The notes under the pieces: generated by a model | Seen by the model: the letters and a program-made list of their open reading frames with translations, nothing else | The model's database searches: none | What the model was told of the DNA's origin: nothing | Program-made: the position numbers and the translations under genes | DNA from: Anadara kagoshimensis | Lineage: Eukaryota > Mollusca > Bivalvia > Arcoida > Arcidae | Direction of reading: 5' to 3' | DNA: 64,000 nucleotides | Assembly: GCA_021292105.1 (NCBI GenBank) | Contig: CM037874.1 | Span: forward strand, 17,156,615 to 17,220,614 | Shown here: in pieces, positions 55,660 through 64,000 of the stretch | Layout: every line of letters starts with the position of its first letter | Position numbering within the stretch: the first letter of the stretch is position 1

Positions 55660-56380
55660 CACACAGGCGTAAAGTGCAATACAAGCGAAGCAAGATAAAA
55701 TCGCTGAATACGAATGTATATTACGTCATCGGATGAGACAATATGAATTATATAGAGCAAGGCCTGATTACAACGTAATACTATTTAACCTATATAAAAA
55801 GCAATATTTATTGCACAAGGTGGGTAGCGTGACTAAAGCTATAAATGAGATGATACAGTTGTGTTCAGTTGTAAAAAGGCGCCGTTACATATGTATGTAG
55901 AAACAGATGATCGGATTCTTCAGAGTGAAACAGACAAATAAGAAAATTATCATCATGCTTATCAGACCTAATTCATCGCAAGGTCTTTCTATATATATTT
56001 CATGTTCTAGTTTCTAAAGCTGATATAGATTGCAGCACATGCGGTTCTATTCATCCGTTCATTGTCAGACAAAACATGTCTAGAAAAGCAGATAATATGT
56101 ACATGTAATTCAAATATCTGTCTATTTTACTGACTTTGTTGTCTGCAATTTGGTTTAAATTAATAAATTCGCAGAAACCGAGCCAAAATATGCAACATGA
56201 AGCTCAATAAAAGAACACAATTTTCATTCGGAAAGAAAATTAAAATGAAAAAAATAAAATAAAAAAACAATAAAGAAAAACCCGCATGGTTGATAACACA
56301 ACGTCATTGCATGACATGTACTTGGATGTATTGACGATTAGTAACCTATTATTGGAATGATTGTCTCAAACAGGGTACTA
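55660..56380. other. Intergenic, nothing recognised
   Basis: No supported feature. Confidence 0.5.
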
Positions 56381-56387
56381 GGCTCTG

Positions 56388-56445
56388 GACAGTGTTTCAC
56401 AATAATTTCTTAACTAAGATATTCCTAAATCTTATTTTTTTATTA
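56388..56445 (+). mobile_element. Left end of a CCGGTTTCACAATCATTCC-type MITE
   Basis: GTGTTTCACAATAATTTCTT, then AACTAAGATATTCCTAAATC. A right-end-like piece is at 58095-58135 (GAAATGATTGTAAAACAGGG), probably from a different copy. Confidence 0.5.
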
Positions 56446-56849
56446 TCTTTCGCTGTACTACAAATAAATTTGTTCGGTTAAACTTGGACAATAATGTCGT
56501 CTTCAAAATAATCAGTCAAAATCATTGATATTTTAAATTTTCCAGATTATAGTTCGGGAATATCTATGAAATTGTTAAGCTTTTCGGATATGTCTTGTGT
56601 TATTTTGAAGATCTCTTCAAGATTAATTTATAATATCTGGGTTTTTTAGTTTTGACTCAAATGCAATCAATCAAATCAATCAATCAATCAATCAATCCTA
56701 ATGAAATCTAATGCCTAATAAGTCCCGACTTTATCAAACATCGAATTTGCAACTCCTAATGAAGTTCAATATTATTTCAAGACTTCACGTCTAGAGCTTC
56801 AATCTTGCACTTTATTGTGGCGTTTGACTTTATGAGGAGTTGTTACAAA

Positions 56850-57940
56850 GCATGTGAATATAATGATATTGAAACAAATTGCACGTCTGTGTTGCTACTT
56901 AATACATTTGCCTTTACTTAATAGTATTCTAGCTGAATTTTAGGTTAAAATGTCGAGTTAATTCTGTTGAGGGTTGAATATTACCTCTAATATAGCTTAT
57001 AATTATTTTATTTCTGACTTGAGAGAAACCAGATCCAGGAACTTTATTGACTTTTAACATTAGCGTGATGTACAGCCCTGAAGTGAATACTTATATAATA
57101 TATATAACTTCACTGCATTTATTAAAAATCGAAGATTGTGCATATTGGTATTACTATAGTGAAAAAAATTATCTTACAGATATCATGTGATATCTTCATT
57201 TTTTAGTTAAATTGTTGTTTTGATCGATTTAATTGCATTTTAAAAAAGATCTTAACACATGAAGCAGAAAACAGAATAAAATTGTTTGACCGAGTTTTAG
57301 GTCAACATATGGTATGTTGGATCCTTGGATTAAACTGCTGCCCGATACCCCATGCAAGACAGCAATGTTGCCACGTAATGTTGACCAAGCGGCCAACATC
57401 GTAATATGGACCGGTCAACATTTTGTCTTTGAGGCCATTTGAAATACTGGACTTTGTCTTTATTGGTTTATATAGGGAGTAATTTATAAATGTCTTAGAA
57501 AATTTAAAATATATTAATCTAACTTTACTTGTAAAGACAATTTTTCTACAGTTTATGTTAAGTCCTGAGCATTTACTTCTAAATAATTCGTATTGCATCA
57601 TACAGGTGTTATATATGTAGCTGTTCAATTTTACTCCAACTGACGTAATACTATCTATGTACTGTACTTTAGACTTATTGTCGTTATTTTATTGGTATCA
57701 CAAATATTAAAAACATTCTTCTAGTGTGTCAATAATAGTTAATACAAGGAAACTGTAAAAATAACGATACACATGTAGCATTACGTCACGATTTATGTTT
57801 AAATACATTATATAAATATACGAAATAAAATGATTTTATTACTTAGTCAAACAAAATTTGCACAATCATAATTCTAAGTTAAACATCGTTTATAAAGCTG
57901 CAAGATGCTACTCTATAGTTATTTGGACATCGGGATAATT
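56850..57940. other. Intergenic, nothing recognised
   Basis: AT-rich, no supported gene. Confidence 0.5.
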
Positions 57941-58204
57941 CTTTTAATTACTTTGTCATTTTAAAGATATTCAGAAATTTAAGATGTCATTTTGAAGGTC
58001 AACTCAAACTTATAAAATCTGTATTTATTTTTTGTCAAAAACGATAATTCATTGTTCCACATAAGATTGCCAAATTAGCTAAAAACATTATGGAATTTTC
58101 GTATTTGAGAAATGATTGTAAAACAGGGGTCAGATATTGCAATGTAATCTATACAATAGACTATTTGTAGGCTAAAATGCATTTCCATGATCATCTCGAA
58201 CTAC

Positions 58205-58535
58205 TACGGTAGTTCAATTGGTCACTCGCCCACTTCGTATGTGTAGGTTATGTGTTCGAACCCCGACTGGGGTCTGACCAAGATTTAAAAATAGGTAGTA
58301 TCTGTTTTTTCGCGAAGCACTAAACATTTAGAAATAAAAGTAATTGGATTGTTCAGAAGAGACATTAAAACCGGTGTCCCGCGTTACGACGGACGTGACA
58401 CGTCAAAGAACCTTCTCTGTACATTGCACTAAGCGCACTGCTAAGGTAAAATTTTCTTCAGCTACAGCTGGTGACGTCTTGATATAAGTGAAATATTCAA
58501 AACCCCATTCAATCAATCAATCCATCATCATGAAA
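58205..58535 (+). mobile_element. tRNA-SINE, AATCAATC-tail subtype
   Basis: CTACGGTAGTTCAATTGGTC head, GTTCGAACCCCGACTGGGG, GACGTCTTGATATAAGTGAA and CCCCATTCAATCAATCAATC tail. Confidence 0.8.
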
Positions 58536-59191
58536 AAAAGGTTTACTGTTCAGCGACAAGTAGGCTTTTTAGTACTTTGAGATACAATTTTGGGTATTAA
58601 TTAAAATAAAGTAAATACTTTTACTCACTGTTAATGGCTTTAGTTCTAAATCTGTAGACTTTAATTTTGTGGGCTTGCAATATAAAAACGACATTACACA
58701 TTTGTTATATTATAAAACATGGTCCGAGCAAAAGGAAAAAGTAAGCTAGGCTTCATCATAGTAATCCTACGGCTAGTTTAAATATACATACTTATTATTT
58801 ATTCTTCTTCATTAGATTGAAGGAAGTTTAGACTAATTAATTTTATGTTTATAAAATATCTGTGTAATTAATAATTGTAAAATACAATTTATCATTTTAT
58901 AGAATGTTTATTTGTTATAATTGAAAACACGTGTATTTTACCGTAGAACATTTGGCACCTGATGGCCAAGTGGTTGAGCTGTTAGCGTTCAAACCCAATT
59001 CGACTCATCGCAGTGGGTTCTACCACGGTCGAAAACAAGTTAGGCCTCTTCTGGTTGTCAAAAAAACAGTAAAATGGACTGAGAGACCTGTGATGTTTAT
59101 CCATGACATTGCAGGGGAGATACTAGCATAGACAAAGCACACTTACGCAAAACAGAAAGCGGATCATAAATATTTGCACAAAATACACATG

Positions 59192-59233
<42 letters not shown>

Positions 59234-59252
59234 CTCTCTCTCTCTCTCTCTG
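59192..59252 (+). repeat. Adjacent CA and CT microsatellites
   Basis: (CA)n passes directly into (CT)n at about 59230. Confidence 0.9.
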
Positions 59253-59421
59253 CTTCTTTCTACATTGCCCGTATTGTTTATTAAATTTGCAGTAATATGC
59301 AGGGATCTATACTAATAGAGTAGCTTGTTTATTTTGGAATTACAGACTGCATGCATCAAGTAAACAGACATAAAATAACAACCGATGTAATACCGTAAAC
59401 ATTGGTACATGTATACTACAG

Positions 59422-59625
59422 ACCTGTCGAAAGTTTAACACTGAGCCAACGAAAAGGAGACAAAGCTCGGTTGTCGAGCTCGAGTGATCGAAACATGAAT
59501 ATCTTTAGTGACTGAGAGACAAAAAGCTGTCGAGATATAACTAACGAAGAGTCGAGATGACTGCCGATTAATTATAAGGTACTAATTCATTACCTTGGTA
59601 TTAAACATTCGGCCTGTACTGTACA
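59422..59625. mobile_element. MITE of the ACAGACCTGTCGAAAG family
   Basis: Left ACAGACCTGTCGAAAGTTTA ACACTGAGCCAACG; right end decayed (TACCTTGGTATTAAACATTC, then GGCCTGTACTGTA). Confidence 0.7.
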
Positions 59626-59641
59626 TAGGCAAACAGCATTG

Positions 59642-59836
59642 GCGTGTCCGTTTGACCTTTCATTGGGAACATTCAAATACATGTAAGCGATGGTCTACCA
59701 TATTCATGGGAAGTGTTGGAATTAGTAGTTAATACATAAATAATAAGACATGTTTCCATAATAAACGAAATGAACAACTGTTTTCCATGTATATAAATGA
59801 ATAAATTTAAAATGAAAGGTCAAGTGGACAGGTCAA
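59642..59836. mobile_element. MITE with GTCCGTTTGACCTTTCATT ends
   Basis: Left GTGTCCGTTTGACCTTTCAT; right AATGAAAGGTCAAGTGGACA. Relative of 28612-28800. Confidence 0.7.
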
Positions 59837-59839
59837 TGT

Positions 59840-61530
59840 GGTCTGTGTGCAAAGAACGTGTATTTTGTTTGTTATGAAGATGGCAATGTTTCAAACTTAT
59901 TCAATCCAACCCAATCATAAACAGCTCGTAAAACAAACAAATAAATCATCCCCAATAATAATAATTTGTTTGCTCTCTGTCCTCAATACACACTCTCAGC
60001 CTTTTGTTAATATAAAGAGGAATTTATGAGGTAAAAAATCCGTATTGGTAAACAAAATGCATTCTATCAATTGCCGATGTTTCCTGAGGTCATTTCCTAA
60101 ACGCATAACTATATATTTCATATTGAAATCAAAAAGATACTATAGGGGGCAGAAAGTGCAGTTAGTTTAGTTTAAGCAATATTTATTAGAAAAGTCGAAA
60201 TTATTGAATTACATTAAGATACGGTCTTTACAAATCATGGTAAAACGAACCAGAGTGCAGTTAAAAATCAATTTGAAGAAAATAATAGCTCAATACTGCC
60301 ATTAGGAAACCAGTCCATCAAACAGGTTAACCCCAGTCGGTACCCATTCATTTAGCAGCTTGTTGGACCGAACCAGTGGGAAATACCACACAACCCACAA
60401 TCTGCTATTTCACGAGTCGGCACTAGTGGGCCACGTGACACGTGGTTATGACTATACTATCTTATAATCTTTTTTTATTCATGCGAACACAAAATACAAT
60501 TTCGTTTCAAGCTATCTCCGAAAGAGAACCGGCGAGGTTCCGTCGGTCTGTTATCTTTTTAACACCGAAACAGCTGATAAATGAAAAGGGTACATTTTGA
60601 TTCATTCACATTTACGTGTATTAAACGTGCTCGTAGGACTTCGTATAAACTGCAGTGATCAAAAGTCGGTATGTAACATCATCATAAGTTGACGTCATAA
60701 CCTTTTGGTAACGGTGCAGTATAAGTAACAATGCACAGACAGGAGCTTAACGCATAGTTCTCATGGTAAGGGTCAATTGATGTCGTTTCCAGATAGCCGG
60801 TACATGTATTATGTCTTCTAATCTCCGTATCTAACATAGTTACATATAGTACTGTCCTTACATGTGGTTACATGCCAAACTAGGTGCATTCACTCACTGC
60901 ACTTTTTGCACTAAGTACAATGGTTAAGTTGTCTGCCATGCATAAGGTTCAGAAAAGACGTTTGTCTAGCGCAGAATTTTGAATGTTTTAATCAAAAGAA
61001 ATTTTTTTGCACATGACAGAGAGATAGGCTAAAATCCTGTCCCGGTTAGGCGATTTAAAGAGATTTAGAATTCTATAGCCCAAACGTACCCAAAAAGGAC
61101 GGAATATAACTCTCGTGCCTCATTCAAATCTAAAACGTTTTTTTAAATTACAATAACTTTGATCAAAGTCTTTTGAAAAATATTTATACCATCTTAAACT
61201 TGGATAAAAATTTAGATCAAACTTTTGAAAAACTTTCGTCAAATACAACTCTATCCTAATTTCTTATTTTTTTTAAATTATCGAAATTGGTAGTATTTAA
61301 CTAGTTATAATTTGGGAAATCAAGGTCAAGCTTTCAACTGAAATACATGTATTTGGACATATTATATACCAATGTTATTTGGATAAACACTCCAATGAAA
61401 CAAGCGGCGTAAAATAATTTAAAGGGATTTTTTTTAATTTAAAAGAGTTCTGTTAATTGTTACGTAAAATTATAAGTATTAGAGGTTCGTCTATGTAATC
61501 ATTGACAAAAACCTTTGATAGTGTTACAAA
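59840..61530. other. Intergenic, nothing recognised
   Basis: No supported gene; one CACTAGTGGGCCACGTGACA-type GC-richer patch near 60420. Confidence 0.5.
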
Positions 61531-61534
61531 CAAC

Positions 61535-61710
61535 TAACTTTTATCAAAGTAACCTAGATCAAAGTTCTTCAATCAAATATTTTTATCAAATTTCATCTAC
61601 CAAATATTTTGATCAAATTTCATCAACCAAATATTTTGATCACAGTTCTTCGACCAGATATTTTGATCAAAGTTATTCGATCATATATTTTGATCAAAGT
61701 TCTTTTGCAG
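61535..61710 (+). repeat. ~27-bp minisatellite, about six units
   Basis: Unit ATATTTTGATCAAAGTTCTT plus CGACCA; TTTTGATCAAA is itself palindromic. Confidence 0.85.
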
Positions 61711-62159
61711 AGTTATAAGACCTATAGTTGGCTCTAGTCCGTGTATTATTCCAATGGCTAATTTTTCATTTTCCATTAGAATTTTCAATTTAAAATGGAA
61801 AATGAAAAATAATGTCATGTACATTTTTATTTTTTTTTATTTTCCATTTAAAGTTTTAAATGAAAATGAAAATTTCGTTCGTTTTCTGTTAATTCGAAAT
61901 GGAAAATTGTTTTGTGGAACGATACACGGACAGGTTCTGTCTTTATTATTTAAATGTGAATTATTGAGTTACAGATATAAGTAAAGTGAGTTACAGAATT
62001 ACAAATTAAAAAAAATCAACTAGTTGAGAGAGGGAAATCTTAACCCAAATGTCAAATGAGCATTGAAATTTTAGAATTTTCTAAATAAAATACATGTATT
62101 AAAAATGTGTAGTACAAAAATGTGTGATAGAAGGTCTAATGTTTTATCCAGAATGAGTA

Positions 62160-62335
62160 GAGTCGAGAATAAGTAATGGTATTTTACGCCCTAGTCAAGA
62201 TTATTTCATTTATCCGGGATGTTGGAGGAAAGCGGAGTGCCCGAAAACGCATGTACAGAAATCGAGGTCCGACCGTAAACCATTGATGCGTTTAAGACGA
62301 TGGTCTCATCACCTGTATTAAGTCACCTGTGCGAT
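62160..62335 (-). mobile_element. SINE-like 3' block
   Basis: AATGGTATTTTACGCCCTAG, TCAAGATTATTTCA and GGAGGAAAGCGGAGTGCCCG match the complement of the 7930 type. Confidence 0.55.
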
Positions 62336-62941
62336 CGCCAGCCCGTTAAGTTACAATGGGAACTAGATATACCCGATTTTCAAATTTAAATTTCACCAAT
62401 AACAATATTATTTTCTAAAAATGTCTGGTTCTCAGTGAAAAATACATACTGTCACGAATATTCAAATATAAAAATGATTATTATATAATTATTAAATTCC
62501 ATCTTTATGATTGGCTAAAACGGTAACACGTGACCACTGGATCTCACATCATATACCACGGATTTTCCGGTGAATATCAAATTCGGTGTACGTCATCGAT
62601 TTTTGTTGACGTTCTCCGTAAAATGATTAGAACGTCATCAATTAAGTGTACGCAAGTGATTGTGTCTTGTTATTTTTTTCATAGAACGTTGACGTTATGG
62701 CATTATCAATTTACAATAGTGTATATTTGATTGTGTCTCATCTGGAATGTCATTTATTTTTTCATAGAATCAGACTTAAAAAGTCATATTGATCTAACTA
62801 ATGCGGGATAATTTTAGTTTGATCAACCAGGGTGGGCAGGGAAATCTTAACATTGGTAAAATAGTTAGATTGTCTGGTCACAGGTTTGAGAAAACATTGT
62901 CAGCCGAAGTGCCACAGTAGCTTAATTATATAATAAAACAG

Positions 62942-63075
62942 TTATGGACTTTTTAGTGGTTGTATATGGTGTGATATTCACCGGAAAAATAAATATTGAC
63001 CTCGGCTGTCGCCTCGATCAATATTTATTTTTCCGGTGAATATCACACCATATACAACCACTAAAAAGTCCATAA
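62942..63075. mobile_element. Perfect 58-bp-arm inverted repeat (hairpin/MITE)
   Basis: Arms 62942-62999 and 63018-63075 are exact reverse complements over 58 bp, with an 18-nt loop at 63000-63017. Each arm contains TTTTTAGTGGTTGTATATGG and CACCGGAAAAATAAATATT. The motif TTTTCCGGTGAATATC recurs unpaired near 62562, suggesting an older copy or the source of the arm. No coding content. Confidence 0.85.
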
Positions 63076-63079
63076 TTGT

Positions 63080-64000
63080 ATATTAAAATATCTTGAAAAA
63101 AATCCATTCCACTTTTTGATTTAAAATATGGTGACATTTTACTTAATTTCCCTATGAAACTCATTAGAAAGTGCACAGCACTGTTTTTATAAACAGCTTT
63201 TTTTTATTAAAGATATAGAAAAGTGAAAATGTCTGGTTTTCATGATAAAGTTCACATCGTGATGAAAATTCAGTTATAAAAATCTTTGTGGTACCTTTAA
63301 AAAAATCCATTCCACTTTTAATTTGAAATTTAGGTGGTACAATATTTGTATCAATATTTCAGTCAGTGGATAAGGGCCAATATGATAGACTACCGGTATG
63401 TATATACTATGGATATGTATAGACTATCATGGTTAAATACTAGCCTACTGGATCTAATACAACATTGTGCCCTTTTCTATTTAAAATATTATTAAAGAAT
63501 TAAATGAAGTTAGAAAAAATAGGAAGTAATGAAACGTGCACATTTTTATTTTCCATTTTATTATAATTCTTATTTATTTAAATAATAGCGTATGGGACGT
63601 TAAAATAACAAAAGTTCAGAAAAAAATGTACATTTTTATTTATTATATTTCATTTAACTAATAATAATAATATCTATTTTATTCAAGTTTCAAAAGTAAT
63701 CAATGCCATAAAACATTTAACCCTAAATGAAATATAACATGATTATTCCCAGCCATGTTATTATTATTAGGAAACAACATTGAAGATGACTTAGTTAAAA
63801 TTAACATTTACATTTAAATAATTGTCTATTGAACTGATTTAAAATTGTTTTAATTATACTCAAATAAACAAAACAGGGTGACGAAAATAAATTTATAACT
63901 AATATTTATTAGATTTGCAAACGGTTCGTGATAAAATTATCATTCAAATACATCACATTTAATAATAATAATAATAATAATAATAACTATAACACCACGC
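63080..64000. other. AT-rich right end, nothing but microsatellites
   Basis: (AAT)n at 63962-63986. No gene recognised. Confidence 0.55.

Noticed and set aside
61754..61984. 76-codon plus-strand ORF
   Set aside because: AT-rich, overlaps small inverted repeats of TTTTCCATTT; no recognisable protein features.

Overview
The window is AT-rich, repeat-dense nuclear DNA of an invertebrate animal, most likely a bivalve mollusc. This rests on several things: eukaryotic split coding sequence with GT..AG introns and polypyrimidine tracts, no prokaryotic-style gene packing, many tRNA-derived SINEs with a tail of the type seen in molluscs, many small inverted-repeat elements, long microsatellites, and two elements built on a ~145-bp satellite unit. 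The species cannot be named from the sequence alone.

The only clear cellular gene is a voltage-gated potassium channel of the Shaw/Kv3-like type on the minus strand. A 3' exon (17002..15939) encodes S1 to S6, the pore and the C-terminus. An exon at 25509..24691 encodes an N-terminal region and the T1 tetramerisation domain with its zinc motif. The two join in phase 0 across a 7.7-kb intron. Further 5', two candidate first exons (36842..36741 and 39719..39618) each have an ATG starting MKKY, exactly 34 codons and a phase-0 donor, so they may be alternative N-termini. The 3' exon has a reading-frame shift in the S1-S2 loop, and the usual PVP of S6 reads TVP. Whether the gene is functional is therefore open.

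A second protein trace at 52593..53195 (+) resembles the Crypton-derived recombinase-like domain (DUF3504 type) and carries one in-frame stop. No reverse transcriptase, intact transposase, rRNA or convincing tRNA gene was recognised.

The rest is mobile and tandem DNA. From left to right: a 3.1-kb TTAA-flanked inverted-repeat element (2.68-5.82 kb); a SINE/MITE field (6-11.3 kb); a hammerhead ribozyme on the minus strand at 12.7 kb; the channel gene with MITEs, minisatellites and CT-bearing repeats in its introns; a Helitron-like 3' end at 30.7 kb; minisatellites at 40-43 kb; and a nested composite at 44.73-49.49 kb. In the composite, an element with ~60-bp terminal inverted repeats and an 8-bp target duplication holds a short minisatellite, into which two Helentron-like satellite-bearing elements have inserted. 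After it come a cluster of small MITEs (49.7-50.6 kb), the Crypton remnant, more SINEs, and a perfect 58-bp-arm hairpin near 63 kb.
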